DNA from: Mariniblastus sp.
GTDB lineage: Bacteria; Planctomycetota; Planctomycetia; Pirellulales; Pirellulaceae
Length of the DNA: 64,000 bases
Direction: 5' to 3'
NCBI GenBank assembly: GCA_022447605.1
Contig: JAKVBG010000001.1
Coordinates: 150,062-214,061, forward strand
The notes under the pieces were generated by a model. The model made no database searches, was not told the DNA's origin, and saw only the letters and a program-made list of their open reading frames with translations. Below, in pieces: positions 1 through 8,388 of the stretch (positions are counted from its first letter, which is position 1; each line of letters opens with the position of its first letter). A program made the translations under genes and the position numbers.

Positions 1-244
1 GCTTCGTATCGGGTGGCAGAAAACTGGCACCCGCATTGAAGGCTTGTGACTTCTTGGCCTGCCAGTACTGCTTTTGAGCGATCTCACTTTTGAAGATTTC
101 CTGGGTTCGCACCATGACCAATGTGTTGGCCGACTGGGGAACCCACTTGGCTGCATTGTCAAACTGCGCTTGCGCACTGACCGAGAAAATCATCGCAGCA
201 GGGATTGCTAAAATCATCCAGCGAACTTGTTTAATATTACTCAT
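1..244 (-). CDS. Secreted hypothetical protein, 5' part only
   Basis: Only the first 81 codons lie in the window; the gene runs off the left edge. The ATG at 244 is preceded by a good GAGGAAGAG ribosome binding site. The product begins with a basic N-terminus, a hydrophobic core and an Ala-Gln-Ala cleavage region (about residues 1-25), so it is probably exported. The mature part starts FDNAAKWVPQSANTLVMV and resembles planctomycete exported proteins that open with a WVP-x-xAN segment, which I cannot tie to a function. The seven residues after the signal region match that style, but the family assignment is an impression from memory. Confidence 0.75.
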   Translation of the reverse strand, partial: MSNIKQVRWMILAIPAAMIFSVSAQAQFDNAAKWVPQSANTLVMVRTQEIFKSEIAQKQYWQAKKSQAFNAGASFLPPDTK

Positions 245-1153
245 CTCTTCCTCGAAAATATTGAATGCTCAAATACCACAACGGCACACGACGTTCGGTC
301 GCAACTTTGAGCCGGTCATTTGCTGTTTAAAAATCTGCCCCAATTTTAAATCTAATCACGATAAATTTCACTATTTATTATGGGAAATTCACTGCGATCG
401 GGTGATTAAGTTCTTTTGGTAATATCCTTGGAATTTTCCGGTCGTCCACGGCAAAGACCGGCGACAACTCAATTCGGGCCAATTTGGCAGTCGGAATCAT
501 GAGGGCCTCAAATCACCCCGATTTTCATGAGGTTTTCGGGCAGACTGGACGTGAGCGATCGACTACGGGGAGCTTGCCTCTGGTTCTCAACACGGTCAGA
601 CAACCCAATCGACAAAGTTTCATCAATCCGGACAAAGCGAAACTCGAAACGATCGGTCCTCCCCATCAGGCCCCGCAGGGAATCGGCATCGCCAATCGCC
701 GCCTCCTGCAGGGTCGGCTATGTCGATGCCGAAGATCCCACGCTGACCCAGGTACCCGGCACCATTGGTGGAGTGATTCCCGTCGTTGGAATTCCCGCGG
801 TGCAATATCTTCAGGGACAATTTGCCGCCGTCAACCACCATCGCCTGTCGGGCGGATTCGGGATTCGGGATTTACGACCAGCACTTGATCTGGACATTGC
901 CGCCGGTGGAATGTTTGAAGCGTCACAGAGCTTTGCGTCCACCACCGCATCGGTGGAAAGCTTCTGACTGGCCTTCGGTTTGAGCTGGCGTTGGGCAACA
1001 CATGCCAGGCGTGTTACCCATAACAGGGGAGATCTGCCACAATGGTAGACCGACCCAAAAAAAGAGCTATAAATAGAAGCTTGCAATGACTCGCTCCGGC
1101 TGAATCGGGAGTCGCTCACCTTCAGCCATGCTTTTTTGGTAGCTCACCCAATC
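245..1153. other. Gene-free gap with a possible decayed coding remnant
   Basis: No intact gene is convincing in this 0.9 kb. On the minus strand, one frame reads from about 960 to 495 as protein-like sequence interrupted by a TGA (about 807-809) and a TAG (about 721-723). Its last part reads LQEAAIGDADSLRGLMGRTD and continues to a final TGA near 495. Short overlapping frames on both strands look like shadows of this segment. It may be a pseudogene or a repeated intergenic element. The AT-richer stretch 245-430 probably holds the promoter of the leftward gene ending at 244. Confidence 0.35.
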
Positions 1154-2062
1154 ATGATTGTTCAAGCCAACGTTCCCTTTTTTCGACTGACCAGAGAGCT
1201 GTGGCCCATCATCACCCTGGTGACTGCTTACTCGGTCGCGATCTCGCTGATCGACTACGAATTTCGCTTGACAACCAAGGTGGACGGGCTGGCTACATTG
1301 CCCGGTGCTTTGATCGGTATTCTGTTGGCGTTCCGAACCAGCGCCTGTTACAACCGTTGGTGGGAAGCTCGCATCTTGTGGGGAAAAATTGTCAACGATT
1401 CCCGCAGCTGGACCCGCCAACTCCTGGAATTCGCAACCCCCTCAATGCCCGATGGTCCCAGCGAGGTCGACCCGGCCTTGGTCCGCATGGCCCATCGTCA
1501 GATCGCCTGGTGCTATACATTAACGTGTTCATTGCGCGGCAAGAAACCCCTGGAAGATGTCGGTGACATGTTGTCCGAGGAAGAGCTGGCTCAGGTTGAA
1601 AAACAGAAGAATGTCCCCAACGCCCTCCTGCTAAACCAGGCGAGAGACCTCCGCGCCCTCCGCAACCAGGACCGTATCGATGCGTTTCAGTTTGTTCGGA
1701 TGGAAGATACGCTGACCCGCTTAACGGATTCCATGGGCGGGTGCGAGCGAATTCGAAATACACCGTTTCCGCAATCTTACCAGCTGTGGATCAAGTACAT
1801 GATCTACCTGTTCATCGTTTTCCTGCCGTTTGCCCTGGTCGAATTACCCTGGTACGGGCTGATCCTGGTCACGGTACCGATCGCCTCCGGCTTCCTGATC
1901 ATTGACCGGGTCGCGACCTATCTGGAAGACCCTTTCCTGTACCGTGTATCGAGTACGCCGATGTTGACCTTGTCACGAACGATCGAAATCAACATTCGCC
2001 AAATGCTGGACGAACCGGATGTACCACCGATGATGGAACCGGACAAAGGCGTCTTGTATTGA
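1154..2062 (+). CDS. Bestrophin-like (UPF0187/YneE) anion channel family protein
   Basis: Predicted inner-membrane protein of 302 residues, the usual length for bacterial bestrophin homologues, which form pentameric ion channels. The family signature is visible: the start MIVQAN, hydrophobic helices near residues 15-35 and 50-65, the segment FRTSACYNRWWEARILWG (compare the conserved R-x-N-x-x-Y-x-R-(Y/W)-x-E-(A/G)-R motif), and two further helices at about 215-255. I chose the ATG at 1154 over an upstream TTG at 1136 because family members start MIV(R/Q). No clear Shine-Dalgarno is present. It stands alone, and the ion carried cannot be read from the sequence. Confidence 0.88.
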   Translation: MIVQANVPFFRLTRELWPIITLVTAYSVAISLIDYEFRLTTKVDGLATLPGALIGILLAFRTSACYNRWWEARILWGKIVNDSRSWTRQLLEFATPSMPDGPSEVDPALVRMAHRQIAWCYTLTCSLRGKKPLEDVGDMLSEEELAQVEKQKNVPNALLLNQARDLRALRNQDRIDAFQFVRMEDTLTRLTDSMGGCERIRNTPFPQSYQLWIKYMIYLFIVFLPFALVELPWYGLILVTVPIASGFLIIDRVATYLEDPFLYRVSSTPMLTLSRTIEINIRQMLDEPDVPPMMEPDKGVLY

Positions 2063-2430
2063 ACCGCCGCAGCCAACCGGTTAGGGCGGTGCGGCAACCG
2101 TTGCTACCGCCGAAACAGCGCCCAGTCACAACTGCTGCCAGTTGAACCAACCGCGATTGTTCAGGATGCCAGCGCAGCTTTTTGCCGAAGGGGACCGTCA
2201 TCATTTTCGCTACATCCGGAAAATATTAACAACCGGTTCCGCTATCCCAGAGCAACCCGTTTGACAGCGCACGATTGGTTAAAGCCGCTGCCAGTAATGG
2301 ACGAACCCAATGGATAACGGGGTGTTGTTACCCGGATCAACTTCTGGACTGACTTTTCAGCCAGACAGGAAGTTTGGTCATCCATTTTTCAAGTCACCTC
2401 GATAGCGCCGGACCAGGGAGCGGCTCCTGC
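2063..2430. other. Intergenic gap, nothing recognised
   Basis: There is no plausible gene on either strand. The segment just after the bestrophin gene (2063-2100) is GC-rich with short self-complementary pieces but no T-run, so it is not a convincing terminator. The promoter of the downstream hydrolase gene should lie here. Confidence 0.5.
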
Positions 2431-4371
2431 ATGATTCGACATCGATCCAAACGACGGTACGCCTTTGGGCTGCTTGCCTGCGCCGTGCTGATCGTCTGCG
2501 CCGGCTGTCGTTCTCATGAGAAAAAGCGGGCTATCTGGAATCCGCCTCTGCCCGTTGCCCCAAAAAAACAGGAGGTCCGTCCGCCAGGTGCCATCTCGGA
2601 ATCACTGTCGGATCTTTCCTTTGCGGAATCGACTTATGCCCAGGCCAGGAAACTTGAGAAACAGGGTTCCCCCAGTTGCGTCGATTACTATTTCTACACA
2701 CTGCAAAATGTATGGCCCATCATTGAACAACAGTTGTTAACAGCTTCCTGTCCTCATGGACGGGCAGGGGCCCTCTACCGTTCGGCCAGCAATCAGTTGA
2801 TAACGGCCGGGCAGAAATTAGGTCGATTCGACCCCCGCGTCGGGCTGCAGGTTCGGAGCGGCGACCAATGGCAGACCATTCCGACAACGTATACCGGGTT
2901 TCCCTGGGAACCTTACCAATTCGACCATGTCGTTCCGGTTGGAAGCTACTCGACCAAGGACCTGAATGAGTTCTTTCGCTGTGCGGGAGTTGGCGTTTCT
3001 ACGGTTGTGATCCGCTGCCGTGAACCGGGCGAACAATTCATGCGCAAACAGCAATATTTTGCAGCCACCATGTTGGTTCGACCTAGCGCAGAGACGAATG
3101 ACCAATTTCGAATCGAGTTCATCAACCCCATCAACCACTCGAAGGTCGAGATTGCCGGTTGTTCCGTTCCACTGAAGCGCGATCTCTCGGCACCCATCGT
3201 CTACCGGATAAAAGACGAAGGGAAACAATACATCGAGGCTTTTCTGCAACCGGGATCCACCAAGAATACGCACGGACTTTTCATGATCCAACCTTATCAG
3301 CCAGGTAAAATCCCGCTGGTGTTTGTCCACGGCCTGCTGTCGGACCCACTGACCTGGGCCAATGTGGCCAACGAGATGTTGGCGCGACCGGACCTGATGG
3401 AAAAGTACCAGATATGGGTATTTGAATACGCCACGGGCGAACCCTTCCTGAAAAGTGCCGCCGTTTTACGTCAGGACCTGCAACAGGCAATGCAGCAAAT
3501 CGACCCTTCGAACCAGGATCCAGCGCTGGACCAAACGGTCCTGATTGGTCACAGCATGGGTGGCCTGGTAGCCCAGCTGCAAGTGACTTACAGCGGCAAT
3601 CACCTCTGGCGAGCCGTTTCGCGTTGTCCTATCGAACAATTGAGAATCGAACCCGATCTGGCCAACCGGTTGGTGAAATCCTTCTATTTCAATCCTTCGC
3701 CCCAAGTTGCCAAGGTCATCTACATTGCAACTCCCCACCATGGATCACCCTGGGCCAATCGACTGATCGGCAGAATTGGTTCCCGGTTGGTTGAAGAACC
3801 CTCTCGCCAGGTCGGGGAACACCAGCAGCTCATCAACGACAATCCTGGAAATTTCTCCCGCGAGTTCAGAAGAAGAATTCCGACCAGCATTGATCTGTTA
3901 AAACCGCAAAGCCCTTTATTGGAGGCGATGTCCCGGCTTGAGACAAAACCTTCCGTGCAGTTCCATTCCATTATCGGAATTTACCGTCCCATGATCGGAG
4001 CTTGGATGTCCGACGGCGTGGTTCCCGTGCGCAGCGCGGCGATTCCGGATGTCGAGACCGAAAAACGGATCCACGCCAAGCATGAAAAAATCAACAAAAC
4101 CCCGGAGTGCATCAACGAGTTGTTCTGCATCCTGCGTAGCCACTTTAACCAGATCGATTTCATGCCGGCCGAACCTGAGAGCGAAACGAGAGAGCCGGGG
4201 ATTGCGCCCGGAGAACCGCCGACCGGGGTTGGGGCAACATCTGGCAAACCGGCCTTCACCGTTCAGCCAATTGTCGAGGCGCCGGCTGATCTGTTTCGGG
4301 ATCCCGACCTGGCGACAACATCCGGCTTACCCGAGTCGGCGCGCCCGAACGAGAACCGGGATGTTCCATAG
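2431..4371 (+). CDS. Lipoprotein alpha/beta hydrolase (lipase-like)
   Basis: Probable membrane-anchored esterase or lipase of 646 residues. The start at 2431 follows AGGGAG at 2415-2420, and a TTG 57 bases upstream is less likely. A lipoprotein signal is clear: a basic N-terminus, a hydrophobic stretch and the lipobox VCAGC near residue 25. A large N-terminal region of about 280 residues has no recognised domain. The hydrolase fold begins at IPLVFVHGLLSDP (oxyanion region), the nucleophile is Ser375 in GHSMGG, and ATPHHGSPWANR follows as in triacylglycerol lipases. The last 70 residues are Pro/Glu-rich and probably disordered. The substrate is unknown. Confidence 0.82.
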   Translation: MIRHRSKRRYAFGLLACAVLIVCAGCRSHEKKRAIWNPPLPVAPKKQEVRPPGAISESLSDLSFAESTYAQARKLEKQGSPSCVDYYFYTLQNVWPIIEQQLLTASCPHGRAGALYRSASNQLITAGQKLGRFDPRVGLQVRSGDQWQTIPTTYTGFPWEPYQFDHVVPVGSYSTKDLNEFFRCAGVGVSTVVIRCREPGEQFMRKQQYFAATMLVRPSAETNDQFRIEFINPINHSKVEIAGCSVPLKRDLSAPIVYRIKDEGKQYIEAFLQPGSTKNTHGLFMIQPYQPGKIPLVFVHGLLSDPLTWANVANEMLARPDLMEKYQIWVFEYATGEPFLKSAAVLRQDLQQAMQQIDPSNQDPALDQTVLIGHSMGGLVAQLQVTYSGNHLWRAVSRCPIEQLRIEPDLANRLVKSFYFNPSPQVAKVIYIATPHHGSPWANRLIGRIGSRLVEEPSRQVGEHQQLINDNPGNFSREFRRRIPTSIDLLKPQSPLLEAMSRLETKPSVQFHSIIGIYRPMIGAWMSDGVVPVRSAAIPDVETEKRIHAKHEKINKTPECINELFCILRSHFNQIDFMPAEPESETREPGIAPGEPPTGVGATSGKPAFTVQPIVEAPADLFRDPDLATTSGLPESARPNENRDVP

Positions 4372-4457
4372 TGGTGTTACCGGGTGTCTGAACCCTGACC
4401 TAATCAGGTTCCCGAGATGCTGTGGCCAAGTGGCAACTGGTTGATTCCCGTCGCGCT

Positions 4458-4847
4458 CTAGTATCCATAAACCGGATAAACCACAGCAGGCAAAACGGGA
4501 GCCGGGTAGTAAGGGACCCGCCGAGTCGAGTAGACCGGCTCCACGTAAGCCGGAACCACCGGGGCCGTCGGCATGTAATAGGCAGACATGGTTGGCACCG
4601 GCACGGGTGACATCGGTACCACCGGGACCTGTGGCGCGTAGAAAGCCGGGTAGCCGACTTGGACGGGAACCACGGGTCGGTAGGTCGTGCAGCGGGGCAG
4701 CAGGCGCGGCCGAGCCGGAACCACAGCAACCGCGGCCGGCGGATAGTACGCCGTCACCACCTGGGCCTCGGCTGTATCCAACTGGCTCAGTGAAAAGGTG
4801 GCCACCACGGTCACCAGAATGGCAAGCATTTTCATCGGTTTGTTCAT
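4458..4847 (-). CDS. Small secreted Pro/Val/Tyr-rich protein
   Basis: 129 residues: a signal peptide of about 28 (MNKPMKMLAILVTVVATFSL, then an AEA cleavage region), followed by a low-complexity mature part dominated by Pro, Val, Tyr and Ala with repeated PVVP and VPxY patterns. The ATG at 4847 is preceded by GTTGAG. Upstream codons in frame are open to 4910 but lack signal-peptide logic. The composition suggests a surface or cell-envelope structural protein, but no function is recognised. It is convergent with the hydrolase gene, 86 bases away. Confidence 0.68.
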   Translation of the reverse strand: MNKPMKMLAILVTVVATFSLSQLDTAEAQVVTAYYPPAAVAVVPARPRLLPRCTTYRPVVPVQVGYPAFYAPQVPVVPMSPVPVPTMSAYYMPTAPVVPAYVEPVYSTRRVPYYPAPVLPAVVYPVYGY

Positions 4848-5250
4848 CTTCTCAACTCCATCAATGTTGTTGGTCAGCGGTAGGTGTGGCTTGTCAATAC
4901 CGGCCATCATAACCGGTCAAACTGTTTCCGTTCACCCGTCTATCCCGTTCTCCAGTATAGTGACCAGACTTCATAGGACACCGCCAAAAAAACAGGAAAC
5001 CCGGCTCACAATTCGGATCAACGGAACGCGTCTCATATCCCGGTACCGTCCAACATACGACAAAACAAAATGGACGGCCACTTGGGGCCGCATAAAATCC
5101 ATCCGGCACAAAAACGAACCCGCTGACCGAACGGGTTGACCACCCTGGCCCGAACGCCACTCATTCATGAAGAAAACCGGATGATGGTTTCCCAAATCAA
5201 GGTCCAGACGTTAAAACCAGTAAGCTGAAAACCAATCACTGACTGCCAAG
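4848..5250. other. Divergent intergenic gap
   Basis: The gap separates the leftward small secreted protein from the rightward DUF4105 gene, so it should carry promoters in both directions. I could not pick a convincing -35/-10 pair. Overlapping short frames on both strands lack start signals and family resemblance. Confidence 0.45.
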
Positions 5251-6258
5251 ATGTTTATTCTGAAGATCGCATTTCTTGTCGTTACCGGAATTTACCTGGC
5301 ACTCATCTGGGCCTGGACCGCCGGGGCCCTGTATTACGATGCCGCCGGGCGAACCGCTTGGGGCTGGCTGGCCAACCTGGCCTGGACCGGCCTCTGCCTG
5401 GCCCTGCTGTTCGGTCTTCGACCACTGTGGTTCCCGATCGCCTTGATCACACTGATCTTTATCGGGGTTGCTCTCTGGTGGCGGACGCTCCAACCTTCTC
5501 ACGATCGCGAGTGGGACTCGAATTTTTCGGAATTGCCCCGGATGATCATCGAGGGCAATGCACTGACGGTAAAACATCTACGCAACACCGAGTACCGCAG
5601 CCTGCAAGATTACGACTGTCATTACGAAGATCGACAGTACGACCTTGCGGGTCTTTGCGGAGTCGACTTTCTCCTACTCTACTGGGGATCGGAATGGATG
5701 TCTCACCCGATGACGGTGTTTGATTTCGGTAACGACCAGCACCTCTGCATTTCGATTGAAGTTCGCTACCGAAAAGGCGGTTCCTATAGTGTCTTACCAA
5801 ATTTTTTCCGCCAAAACGAATTGATGTACGTGGTGTCTGATGAACGCGACGCGATCTTGAGACGGACCAAATACGGTGAAAACCAGGATGTCTATCTTTA
5901 CCGCTTGCAACTGAAACAGGAGGAATTGCACGTCATCCTGGAGGACTACATCAAACAGGTTAACCAGGTTTATCAGCAGCCGCGCTGGTACAACGTGATC
6001 ACGGCCAATTGCACGACAAGCATCTACCATCAACTCAGCAATCGGCCTGCATGGAATTGGCGAATGCTCGTCAACGGAAAGCTGGACCGCATGATGTACG
6101 AAAGGGGAACTTACTTTCAGGGCTTGCCGTTTGACGAGCTCAAGCAGCAATGCTGGATCAACCGGCGTGCTAATGAAGCGAAGCGCGATTCCTTCAGCCG
6201 CGAGATCCGACAAGGGTTACCCGGTTTTGGTTCCGAAACTGGGATCGCCGAACCATAA
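5251..6258 (+). CDS. DUF4105 (Lnb-type N-terminal domain) membrane protein
   Basis: 335 residues. Three N-terminal hydrophobic segments (about 1-25, 32-52, 55-75) anchor the protein, followed by a soluble domain with the DUF4105 pattern: conserved VDFLLLYWG, FDFGNDQHLCISIEVRY and the cysteine motif ITANCTTSIY. DUF4105 is related to the N-terminal domain of the lipoprotein N-acyltransferase Lnb, a thiol-type acyl transferase. A role in acyl transfer to lipoproteins or an envelope substrate is therefore reasonable but inferred. The ATG is used although the ribosome binding site is weak. The gene ends 52 bases before the convergent AI-2E permease gene. Confidence 0.8.
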   Translation: MFILKIAFLVVTGIYLALIWAWTAGALYYDAAGRTAWGWLANLAWTGLCLALLFGLRPLWFPIALITLIFIGVALWWRTLQPSHDREWDSNFSELPRMIIEGNALTVKHLRNTEYRSLQDYDCHYEDRQYDLAGLCGVDFLLLYWGSEWMSHPMTVFDFGNDQHLCISIEVRYRKGGSYSVLPNFFRQNELMYVVSDERDAILRRTKYGENQDVYLYRLQLKQEELHVILEDYIKQVNQVYQQPRWYNVITANCTTSIYHQLSNRPAWNWRMLVNGKLDRMMYERGTYFQGLPFDELKQQCWINRRANEAKRDSFSREIRQGLPGFGSETGIAEP

Positions 6259-6310
6259 AGCCTGAAAAAAGACTTGCCCAGCGCCCCGTGACGCGCAGGG
6301 AGAGGCTGCC

Positions 6311-7435
6311 TCAGGCCGTACCCGCCTCGGCGTGATTCAGGACTTCCGGAACCTCCCAGCGACCGGCCATCAACTCGGCAATCGGACGACTTGCCGGATT
6401 CTGGTACAGGATAATCTTGACGATGGAAACAATGGGTGTGGCCAGGAACATACCGATAATCCCCCACACCAGTCCGAAAAACATCAGCGCCAGCAACAGG
6501 AAAACGGGACTCACATCAAACGACTTCCCCATCCAGCGTGTTTCAATCACATTCCCGCTGACAAACTGGATCGTGGCAATCAGGATAAAGCAGACGATCG
6601 CCGCGGTGGGTGACATCTCGGAATTCAGAACCAGGAATGGAACCGGCGCGACCGTACCGATCAGCGGCCCAATGTTCGGAATAAAATTCAACAGGAACGT
6701 CAGCAAGCCAAAAACGATGGCCAGCGGTACACCAAACAGCCAAAGCACCAGGCCAAAGGTAAATCCGGTCACGGCCGAAATAACGGTCTTCATGAACAGG
6801 TACTGCCGTATCTGCGATTCGACCTCCTGCAGGATCTGGTTCGGACCATTGCGCGACCTGCTTTCGCCACCGCACAGAAGAAAAAAAACGAAGATCAGAA
6901 TCAATACGCTGTAGGAGAGGAAGCTCGACAAGGACCCGGCAAACTGCAATATCTGCCCTTGCACAAAGGACGTAATGGAAGCGAGCATCTGGTGCACACT
7001 CTGGCTGACTTCCAGCGCCCGTTGCGCTTCGGGTGTGATCGTTTCTTCATCGGTCGATGGCGGGGCAGACGACTCGGAAAAAGGCTCGATGGCATTTTCT
7101 GCCGACTTCGGAATGTGCGTGGCAACCCATTCGACAATCCGTTTCAATCGGGCATCGTAGCGTCCCTTGTTAGCCGCCAGGTCGTTGGCCGAGAGGATAA
7201 TCATCAGGGAAAAACCGACGAGCAACGCAACACCAACACTGAACGTAACAATGAAGGCAAAAAAACGGTGCAGGTGCAATCGCTTCTCCACGAATTCCAA
7301 TATCGGACGACAGCCAATCACGACAAACAGGGCAATCACAAAAGGCAAAAGAACCGATTCCAGGTAGTCCAGACTCGCTCCCACCGAGATGGTGGCCAAG
7401 ATCACCAGGCATACCGTCTGCGTTTTATTTACCAT
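6311..7435 (-). CDS. AI-2E family transporter (PerM/YdiK/TqsA-like)
   Basis: Polytopic inner-membrane protein of 374 residues, typical for the AI-2E exporter/PerM superfamily. There are paired N-terminal helices (about 8-40), a helix at about 60-85, a soluble loop rich in Glu/Ser/Pro at about 110-150, and five C-terminal helices. The signature GLLTFLLNFIPNIGPLIGTV and the C-terminal GxxGxFLATPIVSIVKIIL are present. I start at the ATG at 7435 (AGGGA eight bases upstream) rather than a TTG at 7441. It lies 23 bases downstream of the potassium-channel-like gene, so the two are probably co-transcribed. Substrates of the family are diverse; quorum-signal export should not be assumed. Confidence 0.88.
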   Translation of the reverse strand: MVNKTQTVCLVILATISVGASLDYLESVLLPFVIALFVVIGCRPILEFVEKRLHLHRFFAFIVTFSVGVALLVGFSLMIILSANDLAANKGRYDARLKRIVEWVATHIPKSAENAIEPFSESSAPPSTDEETITPEAQRALEVSQSVHQMLASITSFVQGQILQFAGSLSSFLSYSVLILIFVFFLLCGGESRSRNGPNQILQEVESQIRQYLFMKTVISAVTGFTFGLVLWLFGVPLAIVFGLLTFLLNFIPNIGPLIGTVAPVPFLVLNSEMSPTAAIVCFILIATIQFVSGNVIETRWMGKSFDVSPVFLLLALMFFGLVWGIIGMFLATPIVSIVKIILYQNPASRPIAELMAGRWEVPEVLNHAEAGTA

Positions 7436-7458
7436 GAGCAAATCCCTGTCATCGCCCT

Positions 7459-7944
7459 TTAAGAGTGATGTAATTGGTTCAAGTACTTTTTGAATTCACC
7501 GCTCGTCTCGGGTGCCAGGTTGGCAAACCAGAGTCTTTGCACGAGCAAAAACAACAATGCCGTGCTCCAGCCAAACAACAAAGTTCCATTCATCGCCTGC
7601 AGACCGCACAACAACCGCCAGCCATCAGTCAGGACAATGTCACCGTAACCGAGCGTCGTGTAAGTCACGGACGAGAAATAAAGGGCGCTCTCATAGTCTT
7701 CCAGCTGGCTGGCGTTTTCAAAAAACCAGTAACCAAACGCATAAAGAGAAATGTCCAGGTAATGCTTGGACGCCAGGAACACGGCTGTCGCCCCGACCAC
7801 CACGGGCCGCGCGATGGTAAGGGACTGCCATTGCGGTCTCACCTGGGCATACCACTTGAGCCCAATCAACAGGAATGACGTCGTGAAGGCATGCAAAGTC
7901 ACCGTGACAGCAATCCCTGCAATTCCGATGAATACTGGTAGCAT
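7459..7944 (-). CDS. Two-pore-helix potassium channel family protein (Ion_trans_2)
   Basis: 161 residues with four hydrophobic segments. The selectivity filter TTLGYGD is at residues 96-102, directly after a pore helix (SALYFSSVTY), and the last transmembrane helix follows. TxGYGD is the K+ filter signature. No cytoplasmic TrkA-N/RCK domain follows, so gating would come from elsewhere. It is upstream of, and probably co-transcribed with, the AI-2E-type permease gene. Confidence 0.85.
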   Translation of the reverse strand: MLPVFIGIAGIAVTVTLHAFTTSFLLIGLKWYAQVRPQWQSLTIARPVVVGATAVFLASKHYLDISLYAFGYWFFENASQLEDYESALYFSSVTYTTLGYGDIVLTDGWRLLCGLQAMNGTLLFGWSTALLFLLVQRLWFANLAPETSGEFKKYLNQLHHS

Positions 7945-8388
7945 ACTGGCGGTATCGATGAAGGAAGGAATGTCTCCTCAACCAGCCGACAAATATAGAC
8001 ACCGGGCTGAAACTGACCAACGCGACTTTCCCCGGCGGCCCGGACTAGTAGCAGAGACTGATAGCCCATTGCCGCGACCCGAGCGAGGTGGAACCTACTG
8101 GCATAATGGAAAAGGGACCCCGTTTCGACGGGGAAAGAGACCGGGCCGGTCGAAACGGGCCCACGCCTTTCAGCCTGCAGCGGTAAATCTTCGCCGTTCT
8201 TGCCGCTGGTTCGCAGCGATCCGTCGCAGCTCTCTTTTCAGGCCCGTCGGGCCCCGACCGTTGATCGAATGTTGACATTCCCTGCCAGGCGGCAATGGTT
8301 ATAATTCAGCCTGCCTTCAGGACCTGTTTTCACCTGGGGCCCCAGTTCAACCCCATCATGACAACCGGCTGACAAACCGTCATTCCCG
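7945..8388. other. Divergent intergenic gap with a UUCG hairpin
   Basis: The 444 bases between the channel gene and the rightward lipoprotein gene hold no convincing gene. A perfect six-pair hairpin with a TTCG loop lies at 8118-8133 (CCCCGT, TTCG, ACGGGG). UUCG loops closed by strong stems are very stable in RNA. No T-run follows, so it is not a standard intrinsic terminator. Confidence 0.5.

Noticed and set aside
807-809. TGA in the minus-strand remnant as a second selenocysteine codon
   Set aside because: A TAG also interrupts the same frame and no hairpin of SECIS form follows, so decay is the simpler reading.
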